Notes under the pieces: generated by a model
Told to the model about the DNA's origin: nothing
Database searches by the model: none
What the model saw: the letters and a program-made list of their open reading frames with translations, nothing else
NCBI GenBank assembly: GCA_015039365.1
Contig: WION01000174.1
Coordinates: forward strand, 46,982 to 110,981
DNA from: Amanita rubescens
Lineage: Eukaryota; Basidiomycota; Agaricomycetes; Agaricales; Amanitaceae
Reading direction: 5' to 3'
DNA length: 64,000 bases
Position numbers and translations under genes: made by a program
In this document: one piece after another, positions 1 through 8,811 of the stretch
How positions within the stretch are numbered: position 1 is the stretch's first letter
Layout of the letters: each line of letters begins with the position of its first letter

Positions 1-1178
1 ATGACGTTAGGTTCAAATAAACCTCGATTAGTGATAAAGGCGGCTTTCCATCTGTCAGATTCCTTGATTTGAACGTTATTATATCCCCATCGGATATCCA
101 ATTTTGTAAAGTATTCCGAATCTTTGAGTTTGATCATAAGATCGGAGATAAGAGGTAGTGGATATGCATTTGGTTTAGTATATTCGTTCAAATATCGATA
201 ATCTTGGCAGGGTCGTAATTTTTGTGCTTCTTTCTTTTCTACAAAGAAGAAAGGTGATGCCTGCGGTGATTTCGACGGTCTGATGTAGCCTTTTTTGACG
301 TGTTCTTTAATCCATTCATCCAGTGTATTTTGCTGTTTCGGAGATAAGGGATAGATTTTTCCTCTTTTTGGTATGAAATCATCGCGAAGTTCTATCTGGT
401 GATCCCAAGATCGGCTTTCTGGGAATCTTTCACTTGCTTTTTTCTCAAATACGTCTTTCCATGCCGAGTATTCAGGAGGGAGCGTGTAAACCTCCTCTGT
501 TTGATGGTATTTGTGTTCCATTTGTTGAGCTGGTGTATATCGTGCGATAGTTACTTGGTCGTATTCGTCTTCTGACCAGCTTCCTATATCCTCAAATGTA
601 TGCGTGTTCCATCCGTGATCTGTCGTCTGTGATCCTTTGTGTGACATCAAATATCCGATAACGAGATCTTCTTCCTGTTCAGGCATAGCTATTCTGTCAA
701 TCTGTTGACAGATGCTCCGAAGTGATGCCTTGATCTTGTCCTGTTCAGAGTCTCGGAACTCTAGAGTCTTTTCTCTCCAATTTACGTCAGGGTTATGCTT
801 CTCTAGCCAAGGAAGCCCCAGTATAATCGTTTGTTTTCCTATTGCTGATACGTGAAACCATTCGGTCATGCGTTTTCCGTTCATTTCGAAGGTGATTAGA
901 CATTGTTCATCAATTTCTCCTTCTTTGTTTATGGTGCCATCGACGTTATAAACTCTAATTGGTCGTGGAGTTTTTCGTTTTCTCCATTTGTGTGCTATCC
1001 TTTTGTCGATAAATATCCCTTCGGCTCCGCAGTCGACAAGGGCAACGAGGTTTTCAGTGTTGTTTTCAGTTTCAACTTTGATAGGGACAGATAATCTTCG
1101 TTTTGAAATAGATTGTACTGTTACATGAGATATATTGAGAGTTGAATCTGGTGTATCTGAGACTTCATCCACTGTCAT
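1..1178 (-). CDS. Pol polyprotein, N-terminal part: retropepsin and reverse transcriptase (partial)
   Basis: The frame opens with an ATG at 1178 and stays open to the window edge, about 392 codons. An aspartic-protease core is visible around residues 45-60 (LVALVDCGAEGIFID, the D-[ST/C]-G type motif of retropepsins). It is followed by an acidic linker and the start of a Ty3 reverse transcriptase: fingers motif RPSKSPQASPFFFVEKK, then LRPCQDYRYLNE, and the first catalytic Asp in TKLDIRWGYNN. The YxDD box is beyond the edge. Pol starts 11 bases after the gag stop, in the -1 frame relative to gag, so it is made by frameshifting, reinitiation or from its own ATG. It is truncated only by the window limit. 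Confidence 0.9.
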   Translation of the reverse strand, partial: MTVDEVSDTPDSTLNISHVTVQSISKRRLSVPIKVETENNTENLVALVDCGAEGIFIDKRIAHKWRKRKTPRPIRVYNVDGTINKEGEIDEQCLITFEMNGKRMTEWFHVSAIGKQTIILGLPWLEKHNPDVNWREKTLEFRDSEQDKIKASLRSICQQIDRIAMPEQEEDLVIGYLMSHKGSQTTDHGWNTHTFEDIGSWSEDEYDQVTIARYTPAQQMEHKYHQTEEVYTLPPEYSAWKDVFEKKASERFPESRSWDHQIELRDDFIPKRGKIYPLSPKQQNTLDEWIKEHVKKGYIRPSKSPQASPFFFVEKKEAQKLRPCQDYRYLNEYTKPNAYPLPLISDLMIKLKDSEYFTKLDIRWGYNNVQIKESDRWKAAFITNRGLFEPNV

Positions 1179-1189
1179 GAGCCCCACTG

Positions 1190-2248
1190 TTAAAAATCCT
1201 CGTTTTCATCGGCAAGAGATAGTAATAGATCATTCTTTTCGTCGGTTGACATCCCTTTCATCAGCGCTCGGATGTTTTTGGTGTAGTTTGGTTTAGACTC
1301 TCGGACTTCTTCTTCTTCCCAATTTCCGTCACCATCATTTGATGTGGCTCGAATGTGACGTTTGGGCGTGAATCCTCTTTTCTTTCCTCCTTTAAATCGG
1401 CCTTTCCCTTTGTTTCTTTTCTTCTTCGGGCATTGCCCTGACATGTGTCCTTTGATTCCGCAGATAAAACATAAACCGTCTTTGATGTAGCGTTCTCTTT
1501 CTTCTTTGGACATAGATCTGATCGTAAGTTCTAATTCTGGGTCTTCTTCGTATTCCAGAAATTTATGATCGATCTGCATAGCCCATGATTCATCGTTATG
1601 AGAGGATGATGAATGACCATTTCCAGATCGAGGGGAATAAGCGTATGAACGGGTTCGGATGTTGTCGAGTTTGATAGCAATGTCGTACCAATCTTGTAGT
1701 GTTTTTGGGTTCATGAGCATTGCTTTTTCGAACTCGGGTGCTGTAAGTCCTTTTCCGAACATATGGAATGCTGCTTCTCCTTCGATTCCGGCTTTCGTGA
1801 TTTGTTCCTTGAACTGATTAACGTAGTTAGGTAGGGTCATCTGTTTCTTTCCTTTCATAGATGATCTGTTCTGTAGATTGAGAATTTTCGTGTATGCATT
1901 TCCACTTGGATCAACTTCTCCCCAATCTGTCAAGAATGACAGTTTAAATGCTTCCCAGTCATCGAATAAAGCAGGTCTCGTGATGCCTCCCTCGGTTGTG
2001 GCACGAGATTTTCGTAGTTCTGCTAATTTATTCTTTTTCCATTGTCTAGCTCCGTCTGAGATTTTATTCAGGGCGGCAAGGATTTTTAAACGGTCTGTGT
2101 TCATCCGTTCAGGGTTCATATCAAAGAAGATTTCGATATCTTCTATGAATGTGTTGGCATCCTTTCGCTTCCCTTTGAATTCAGGGAGATCTCCGATGAG
2201 ACTAGGGGTTCGTGGGTTGGGTGTAGGGTCTGTACTTCCTCCAGACAT
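1190..2248 (-). CDS. Gag polyprotein with CCHC zinc knuckle
   Basis: 352 codons from the first ATG. Residues 15-200 match the retrotransposon Gag capsid pattern (DLPEFKGKRKDANTFIEDIEIFF near the N-terminus, then a helical region ending at LDNIRTRSYAYSP). A CCHC knuckle, CFICGIKGHMSGQC, lies at about residues 262-275, followed by a basic Lys/Arg/Gly stretch that would bind RNA. The same frame is open upstream without any ATG to about 2918, giving roughly 224 further codons that look coding: an aromatic-rich part, then a Pro/Asp/Glu-rich linker. The true N-terminus may therefore be supplied by splicing or a non-AUG start. Its role is to form the virus-like particle that packages element RNA. 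Confidence 0.88.
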   Translation of the reverse strand: MSGGSTDPTPNPRTPSLIGDLPEFKGKRKDANTFIEDIEIFFDMNPERMNTDRLKILAALNKISDGARQWKKNKLAELRKSRATTEGGITRPALFDDWEAFKLSFLTDWGEVDPSGNAYTKILNLQNRSSMKGKKQMTLPNYVNQFKEQITKAGIEGEAAFHMFGKGLTAPEFEKAMLMNPKTLQDWYDIAIKLDNIRTRSYAYSPRSGNGHSSSSHNDESWAMQIDHKFLEYEEDPELELTIRSMSKEERERYIKDGLCFICGIKGHMSGQCPKKKRNKGKGRFKGGKKRGFTPKRHIRATSNDGDGNWEEEEVRESKPNYTKNIRALMKGMSTDEKNDLLLSLADENEDF

Positions 2249-2956
2249 TCTTGGTGATGGTGGGGGTGATGGATCTCTGCGTGGTGGAGTTGGGTCGGGT
2301 TTAGGTTTGTCTACTTCGATTCTGTCAGAGTCAAACGGATCTTCTTCGTCTTCTTTAGGGTGCGAAGGATCTGGTTCGGGATTGGTCGGTTGTTGGGCAG
2401 GTGTTGGTGTCGTTCCAACTGAAAGATCACTGAGAAAATCAAGGGATAGATCGGGTTTTTGATCTGTTTCTCCTTCTTTCTCGGATTCACTATCGTTTAG
2501 GCCAAATTTTGCTTTCTTTTTGCCTTTTGTCTGTATGGAAAGGGGAGCTTTCGGTCTTAAGTTCTCTGGTAGAGCGTCAACAGTCCCTTTTATCCAAATG
2601 GGGGTGTTGAAGTATTCGTTAGGGACAAATTCTTGTGTTTCGGATGCTATCCAACGTTCTGTGAGGTGATCGAATCTGATGTGTTGTTCCTGAAGATATA
2701 GATCTGCGAAATAATAATATGATTCGTTCGGAGGTCTGGTTTCTTTTTGTGGTATCCAGAATTCTTGTTCTTTAACTGGATTTCCTCCTGTATCTTCCCA
2801 GATTCGTTTTGCACCGTTTAGTCTGACGTAGTATCCGTCAAGAATGTAGTTCCCTTTACGATCTCGTGTAGCTCTATTTGGTGGAGCTCTCCAATCCGTT
2901 TTGACAACGTGGCCAGTAACCTACGGGCTGGCTTTCCGGAAGTTCGTCGAAGTGTA

Positions 2957-3464
2957 TGTTATCAAATGCCAATGAATCGATGTTCAGGCTTATTGATAAG
3001 TTCGACTTAATTGTTACGAACTCGTTAATCTCAACTTAAGTTGCAGCGGCAACTCTAGTCACGATTACAAGTCTTAAGTCAAACGTTAAGATTATAAGTT
3101 CAATACTAAGTCAAGACGTTGACTTAGGATCTGAGGACGATTGTGGTAGATGAGTTTAAGAGTACGGTTATATTGCCAGACGACAATAAACAGCTAAGTC
3201 GAACTTAGGGTTCGACTCTAGAATACAGGCGGTACTTATACTAGCAAGTACAAGGAGACGTACTAATTAATGAATAATGGTAAGTACGAAAGTAAGTATA
3301 AAGACGGCGTCATATGTGGAATAAGGAATGGTATAAGTAAGGAAACGAGTTAGTCCGTATGAATCGAGCATAAGGGGAGTGACGAGTAAGGTATGCATAA
3401 AGAAAATAAACATGTCCGACGTATCATGTAAGCATAATGCGGGAGTCCGTACCGTGTTGTAACA
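2957..3464 (-). repeat. LTR A (5' LTR of the minus-strand Ty3-type element)
   Basis: On the minus strand it begins TGTTACAACACGGTACGGAC and ends ...GATAACA, 508 bases. It is recognised as an LTR because a diverged copy in the opposite orientation lies at 4444-4961. The two align over their whole length, best in the first 60 bases and in the internal block containing AACTTAGG/AAGGTTCGAC. Gag opens about 40 bases beyond its inner end. No convincing tRNA primer-binding site was identified next to it. Confidence 0.75.
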
Positions 3465-3626
3465 ACTTAGATCGTATGGAATGGTACACCAAACTCTCCC
3501 ATGGATGCACCATCCACCAATTCGGAATCGACCTCTTACGCCGAATCCTCACCGCTGACGTAGAACGCTTCTACGAACAAGCCATCTTAGACGTCAGGAA
3601 TGAAGCACACCCTCCATTCATCCTTA

Positions 3627-4394
3627 ATGAGCCATCCATTTGACCCTCACAGAATCGCACCAGATGCACAGCATATCTTGGAGCTCACAAACAGAACCGA
3701 AATCGGAGCAATCGCTTTAGCAGATCTAGCAGATCGAATCAAGGAGATCGCCGAATCTTCCAGACGGACTACCGCATGGACAGAAGATCTGTTTACCAAA
3801 GGAGCTAAACCGCAGCAACTCTCTCACAATGCCTACGAAGAAGTTGCCCACGTCATGATGGAATTAGATCTCCATCAGAACCTTATACCTTCCACGCCCG
3901 TCGCCCAGACCGCTGAAAGATTTAAGAACCTCGGACGCTTGCTCATTCCCCAGCATAATCTTTATCGACTATGGAAGGGAACGCAGAACAGACCCAACAA
4001 ATCCCCACCGCCTTTAACATCGGCGCCTTCGACGGTCGAGAACGACTCGCCCGCATCCACCAGGAAATCTCGGATTTCCTTCACTACCAGTCCCACATCC
4101 AGCTTTTCGCCGCCACATCCCTACCGCCAACCGTCCCTCATCCCGACGATGAATCAAAGGAGCGCATCATCAAGCTCCTCAAAGAAGAGAACCGACGCCT
4201 CAAGGTTCTCCACAAGCTCCTCAACTCGCTTGAGGCCAACAACGAAGAACTCGTCCAAACGTATACGGACACGCCCACCGACTGGAACGCAGGAGGATGG
4301 AACCAAGACGAATGACTTCGACGTCTTCGTCGACAACTCAGCCGGCTATCATCCCTACGACGATGAAGACGCCCGCCACAACCTCGACACTTAG
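3627..4394 (+). CDS. Retroelement ORF b, unknown function (N-terminal half likely coding)
   Basis: 255 codons from the ATG at 3627. The first 115 residues have a normal, helix-compatible composition (for example ELTNRTEIGAIALADLADR and QTAERFKNLGRLLIPQHN). From about base 3970 the translation turns into a Ser/Thr/Pro/Arg-rich string, which is where ORF c begins in the -1 frame. I infer that b is genuinely coding only up to there and that c carries on the coding content, either as a separate overlapping gene or as a frameshifted extension. No known domain is recognised. It could be an accessory 3' ORF of the second LTR element. Confidence 0.4.
   Translation: MSHPFDPHRIAPDAQHILELTNRTEIGAIALADLADRIKEIAESSRRTTAWTEDLFTKGAKPQQLSHNAYEEVAHVMMELDLHQNLIPSTPVAQTAERFKNLGRLLIPQHNLYRLWKGTQNRPNKSPPPLTSAPSTVENDSPASTRKSRISFTTSPTSSFSPPHPYRQPSLIPTMNQRSASSSSSKKRTDASRFSTSSSTRLRPTTKNSSKRIRTRPPTGTQEDGTKTNDFDVFVDNSAGYHPYDDEDARHNLDT
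3971..4315 (+). CDS. Retroelement ORF c, small acidic coiled-coil protein
   Basis: 114 residues. The C-terminal half is a strong heptad-like helix (around ERIIKLLKEENRRLKVLHKLL) followed by an acidic tail with two Trp. The start ATG overlaps ORF b, and its stop overlaps the ATG of a 43-residue ORF that ends exactly at LTR B. No homologous family is recognised. The coiled coil suggests oligomerisation, but nothing else can be said. It could also be the C-terminal part of a frameshifted product of ORF b. Confidence 0.4.
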   Translation: MEGNAEQTQQIPTAFNIGAFDGRERLARIHQEISDFLHYQSHIQLFAATSLPPTVPHPDDESKERIIKLLKEENRRLKVLHKLLNSLEANNEELVQTYTDTPTDWNAGGWNQDE

Positions 4395-4443
4395 AGGATA
4401 CCCGCATATTGTTGTTGCGGTCAACAACGTAGAGGAGAGCTAG

Positions 4444-4961
4444 TGTTACAAACACGGTACGGACTCCTACATTATGACTACATGACACGTCGGACATGCT
4501 TACTTTTTCGTATATGCCTACCCCTTCGTCACATCCCCATTATGTTCATCAAACGGACTACCTCGTTCCCTTATCGATCCCCATTCCGTTTACCCTATGC
4601 CCAACCCCTTGTTCATACACGTACCATCTCCTATGCCTCCTGTTTTACCTATACTTGCTATCGCCTTTGTTTTACTTACGATACGGCTGTGTTTCTGTAC
4701 ATGTATATAAACCGATGTACTGTAACGTCGAACCTTAAGTTCGACTTAGTTTGTCTTTGTCAATATCACATCTCATCTCGCCTAAAGAACGTCGTTTCTA
4801 CTCCGTTCACTATCGCTCTCAAGGATAAGACTCCTTCTAGTCGTCTTATCACTTAGTTTATTCGTTCACCTATTGTTTGACTTGTCCGTTGGACTTAGTC
4901 TACTTTGTCAAGCGCTCTTAGCGTGGACGCATCGTAGGTGGAGATCGACGTGATCATAACA
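4444..4961 (+). repeat. LTR B (opposite orientation to LTR A; 3' LTR of the second element)
   Basis: 518 bases, beginning TGTTACAAACACGGTACGGA and ending ...GATCATAACA. It is a diverged inverted copy of LTR A: the first 60 bases and the ends agree closely while the middle has many substitutions, so the two are not a recent LTR pair from one element. A purine-rich tract precedes it. It ends about 100 bases before the body of the peptidase-like gene and may now act as its promoter or terminator. Confidence 0.75.
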
Positions 4962-5065
4962 ACCGTCTCTCGTCTCACCCGGCGGTCCCAGCCAGCCACC
5001 GTCTACCAGTCAGCCCTTTACCTTTCTCCTCGTACTCGCCTTTTCATTTTTGCTCTCTTGTTCCA

Positions 5066-6802
5066 GTGAATTTCGACAGCAAGTTCTTCAGCTCGTGCAT
5101 TGCCATCGCTCAGCAAGAGTGCACGGACTCACCTGTCTCTCCCACTACCAAGGACGGGGACGTCCTGGAAAACATCCTCCCTCAGTCGCCCCCGACCTCC
5201 GACTCCTACCCTGGGGCTTTCTCTGACTTCTACGGCTTCCCTTCTCACCCCAGAGCCGTCTACCGTACGGGTGACAAGTGGCCAGTGCCCAAGGGCCCCA
5301 AGGCGCAGCGCGTGCCGATAGAGGCCAGACCCATCTACAATCACCCAATCCAAGTCGTGTGGCGCACATTAGGTGAACGGGTGTACAAGCACCTTGATTC
5401 CCTTGGGATCATGTGGTTGACTATCAATCCCGTCCGCTTCGCTGAGGAAGGAGGGGAAGCCGGTCCCCTTTACCTCTGGGTGGGCGTCAATCCTGGATCT
5501 CTCTCCCTTGAAGCTGCCAAGACTGCAGCCGCCGGCTGCAAGGCGATCCTCGCTGCCACTCATTTCCCAGATGTCGAGATCGCTTTCAGGGAGTCCGTCT
5601 TCACCCGGTCCGCTGGCCCACGGCTTGTCAACCACGTCCGCTCCACAGACCCCACCGCCGACATCCGCAACCCCTTCACTGGCACTCTCAGTGTTCAGAT
5701 CGCTCCCAAAAATGCTCCTTACTCCGAGGGCACCGGTGCCCTGTACCTCTGTGAAGGCGGCCAAAGCAACCGGATCTTCCTCCTGACCGCCCGCCATGTC
5801 CCACTCCCACTGAGCATACACCGCAATGAGCTCTATGAGCACAAGAGGAGCAGCCAGCCTCCGACTCCGACTCACAAGGTTCTCATCCTTGGCACCAAAG
5901 CTTACTCAGATGCCCTTAAGGACATGATGGCCAAGATTGGGAATGAGCTTGACGCTGCTGAAAGTTTGAAAAAGCAGCTTGCTACAATTAGGGAGGGCGA
6001 GCACACTAGTAGATGCCAGAGGATTAAGAAGAACTTGGCGAATGCAGAGCAGGCTGCCGTAGCCATAGACGCATTCCACAGTGACATTTCTAAGCACTGG
6101 AGCGTAGAGGGCCAGCGCGTGCTTGGCCATGTCGTCTATGCACCTCCTATTGCCGTCGGTACTGGGCCCGAGAAATTCACTGAAGATTGGGCCCTAATTG
6201 AACTCAGCCACGACAAAATTGATTTAGAGAACTTTAAGGGTAACGTCATATATCTGGGTATGCTTCAATCTATGTTACTACATCTAGTCTGATTATTATG
6301 TACAGGTAACAAGATTTCGCCCTTGAAGTTCGCCAAAAAGATGCGCCCTCGCCCCGAGGACCCCAAGTTCGAGTATCCCGCCGGTGGTCACCTCCAAGTT
6401 AAGGACATTGTCAACAAGCAGGAAATACGCAAACCAACCAACCTTGATATAGACGGAGAGAAATGCCTTATTGTTATAAAAAATGGTATGGCAACTGGCA
6501 TCACTATCGGTCGAGGAACTGGTATAGAATCCTTCATTCGAGAATACCAAAACATTGGCATTGAATCGACATCGATGGAGTTTGCTATCTACGCCTACAG
6601 CCACAAGGATGCCCCATTTTCTGCCTGTGGGGATTCGGGGTCCATAATTGTTGACGGGCTGGGACGTATCGTTGGCCTGCTCACCGGCGGTGCAGGTGCA
6701 ACTGACTCTACAGATGTGACTTATGTGACGCCGTATTTCTGGCTCGAGGAGCAAATCAAGAAGGTCTTCCCCAACTCCTACCTCTACCCGATCAAGGAGT
6801 AG
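5066..6802 (+). CDS. Chymotrypsin-fold serine peptidase-like protein, 5' end uncertain
   Basis: Two exons: up to 6257, then 6306-6802 (intron 6258-6305, GTATGC...TACAG). The frame is open from about 5066, right after a pyrimidine tract ending in TTCCAG, but the first in-frame ATG is only at 5411. From there the product has 447 residues. The catalytic triad of PA-clan peptidases is readable in order: His in LLTARHV (5795), Asp in FTEDWALIEL (6185) and Ser in ACGDSGSIIVDGLGRIVG (about 6635), with a Gly-rich ending. No signal peptide is visible, so the enzyme is probably intracellular. The general layout matches a multi-copy basidiomycete family I recall only as hypothetical proteins. The 115 open codons before the ATG read as real protein, so an upstream coding exon is missing or was removed when LTR B inserted. 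Confidence 0.65.
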
Positions 6803-6914
6803 GTCGTGACATTGATGCAATGACATCGAGAACGCTGGCGAGGCCTCTTGTTTCTGTGCTATGTGATGATTGTCTACATAATATTAAATTAAATTAAATA
6901 ATTGTGACCGTGAC

Positions 6915-7581
6915 ATCAGCAACTTACTCTTGTCTCCACCAAACAGCGCCCCATAAAACTGGTCGTACATACACGCTGAATTAAGACCCATGACTCTGAA
7001 ACTGTTCGCGGCACCAATGTGCACACAGATTCTCTTCCCTTGCCAGTTTGCATTTGTAGACTTTCAGATTTCTCCCTTGGCTCAGGCTCTGCGACTGGAA
7101 GTACCGAAATATCAACTTCCCGAGATTTCTGAATATGGAACACCCCTGTAGGACATTATAAGGTAATAATGTCGTCCGTCTTCTGTACCTAATAACTGTT
7201 TGACGTTATAAAGATTCCTCCGTTCACCCTTGAGCTTGGCAGTTGTCACGCCTCCCTCTTTCGTGTCGATTATTTTGATTGCCACGGCCCAGCCGTCAGG
7301 ATGGTCTTCCAGAGAATAGACGGTGCCTCCTCTCCTGATGGACGACATACAGGTTCAATCCCTTGTAGCTGTGAAGAATTATGATGTGGTTTGACGGGTT
7401 TTTTCCAATGCTGCGCTTGGCCTCTTTTTTTCAAGGTGGTCGCTGTTCGTGCGAGTTTTCGAGACGGGTTACCAACTCGTTGAAATGGTCGAGGTTCAAA
7501 ATGTTCGAGGTATTGTAGCCACATTCTAAGCATATTCAAATTCTGAATCGTCCTTTTCAGTGCACGGAAGAATAGGAACAT
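6915..7581 (-). pseudogene. Degenerate protein-kinase-like fragment
   Basis: The minus-strand frame 7348-7112 reads VYSLEDHPDGWAVAIKII, then ERRNLYNVKQLLGTEDGRHY and YLIMSYRGVPYSEI. This has the pattern of a kinase N-lobe (VAIK lysine, hinge-like YLIMSY). Further pieces lie in other frames on both sides, including a separate frame near 7040-6915. There is no catalytic loop or DFG in reach and the frame breaks repeatedly. I read it as the remnant of a kinase-like gene, different from the DUF4238-kinase pair. Exact limits are uncertain. Confidence 0.4.
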
Positions 7582-7589
7582 TTCTTACA

Positions 7590-8460
7590 CAGCCTTCGAT
7601 GATGCCTCAAGGCCTCATGTATGGACAACAAAAGTCAAAGCACGGTTCTTTGTCCCGCGACTCCGTCCTATTCATGCTGCGATTGCGGTTGAACATGAAT
7701 TGCATTGTGAATCACTCTGTGATCTGGCCAGTCTCATGAGACTTGGACGTGTTATTTTGTTGCTCAACTATCATGGGGAATGACAGCCTTTGTGACTACC
7801 TACAGTGACGTATTCGCATTCGCCGCAGTATGTTTGGAGGTCGTGACTCCGGGTTTAGGTTCTTGTTTCGTTATTCTCTTGGGCTTTTGCAATGGGCAAT
7901 TCAATAGGTTGTTATGTCGTGCAGTGTTTACTCTGAGGCTGCGGAACCAGTGGATAGCCAAGGACCGGAGGCCAAAAATGGAGCATGCGGTCTTCTTATT
8001 GACACCTTTGCCCTTCAGGCTTCGTCATATCCAGGACAAAGTAAAGTCTGCACCAATGAGAACTCATTTGGGCCTTGATGAAACAGAACGACCTTCATGA
8101 CGGTCGCCTCCGCAACCAGAAGGTTAACCCCGCCTCGTTGCCCTCTAAGGCGTTCCGCGTCCCGAATCATATCTTACAGAGACGGGGATACCTGTACGTG
8201 AAACACTAATCAATTCACCAAGACTAGTGTTCCTGGGAACAAATGTCATATCTTGAAGTTTAAAGTTGTGGTTGCGCCAGATGGAAGTATCAGAATTGAC
8301 TGCAAAAAAGAGTGGGTACCGGAAGCGGACAGCGTCAACCTCGAGACCGTGATGGTGTCGAGGGTGCCGACTCCAGGCGAGCATACTCCAACAGTTGCAT
8401 GGATTCAATGTTCTTGGCATTGAAGCCGCCAAGTTATTGAATTTGACGGTTCCCACGTGC
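7590..8460 (+). pseudogene. Mosaic of gene fragments, two of them copied from elsewhere in this window
   Basis: Four pieces sit in a row on the plus strand. About 7590-7780 is an unrecognised open stretch. About 7789-7848 matches the kinase copy at 15400-15455 (minus strand), encoding SDVFAFAAVCLEVVT. 7958-8245 is a diverged copy of 23157-23450, the last exon and 3' flank of the coiled-coil gene (shared KDRRPK, FRLRHIQDK, HLGLDETER and the stop region). About 8250-8415 is another open stretch (FKVVVAPDGSIRIDCKKEW) with no identified source. Stops and frame changes separate the pieces, so no single protein can be made. Confidence 0.6.
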
Positions 8461-8811
8461 ACCTCCGACGCTCTTCTTTATGATCTCATGAAACATCGTG
8501 GATCGCCAATGGCTATCACCCTACACTGAATCAATCGGGCGGGTACAGGCGCTTTGGATCTATTCCTGCACCCTGCAGATCTCAATGCATGTGCTACCTT
8601 GTTTTCCTTCCTATCCTCACTGTGAAAGACGCACATGTATTCATCATTGTTGGCCTTCTCTTTCGAATGCCCAGCGCGCTCGGAGATGGTGGATAGGACC
8701 GGGTGAGGACTCGAATTCTGCGCCGGGGCAGCTGGTAGTCTACAGAGGGATGCGTTCAACCCGACCCAGCTGGGCCTGCGCGAACGTTACCTGCAAGAGA
8801 AAGAGAGTAGC

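Larger units (their letters stand above)
1..3464 (-). mobile_element. Ty3-type LTR retrotransposon, 5' part (LTR, gag, protease, RT), running off the window
   Basis: Read on the minus strand, the order is LTR (3464-2957), gag (open frame to 1190), then retropepsin and reverse transcriptase continuing past base 1. This is the 5' half of a gag-pol LTR element. The RT part shows the Ty3 signature (LRPCQDYRYLNE, then LDIRWGYNN and FITNRGLFEP). RNase H and integrase must lie left of the window, so I cannot assign a clade or test for a chromodomain. Gag and the visible part of pol have no internal stop codons, so the element may be young, although gag has no ATG for its first 220 or so open codons. 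Confidence 0.9.
3465..4443 (+). mobile_element. 3' internal remnant of a second LTR element, plus orientation, with overlapping ORFs
   Basis: This block lies between the outer end of LTR A and LTR B. A purine-rich stretch (AGAGGAGAGCTAG) touches the first base of LTR B, as expected of a polypurine tract, so LTR B should be the 3' LTR and this block the 3' end of that element's internal region. It holds four plus-strand ORFs: a (3476-3643, 55 aa), b (3627-4394), c (3971-4315) and d (4312-4443). a and b overlap by 17 bases, c starts inside b, and c ends in ATGA, whose ATG opens d. d ends on the base before the LTR. No pol sequence of this element is seen, so its 5' part is gone or was replaced by LTR A. 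Confidence 0.6.

Noticed and set aside
1878..2462. 194-codon plus-strand frame opposite gag
   Set aside because: Gly/Ser/Val-rich mirror of the Pro/Asp-rich Gag linker; gag with its CCHC knuckle is on the other strand.
4138..4497. 119-codon minus-strand frame in the second retroelement block
   Set aside because: Ser/Arg-rich mirror of plus-strand ORFs b and c, with no recognisable feature.
2957..4961. Single DNA transposon with about 500 bp terminal inverted repeats
   Set aside because: Both arms start TGTTAC and end ATAACA like LTRs, one directly precedes gag and the other directly follows a purine tract. No flanking target duplication around the pair was found, so two LTRs in inverted orientation fit better.
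5369..5875. 168-codon minus-strand frame inside the peptidase-like gene
   Set aside because: Shadow of a GC-rich coding exon; the plus strand carries the catalytic motifs.
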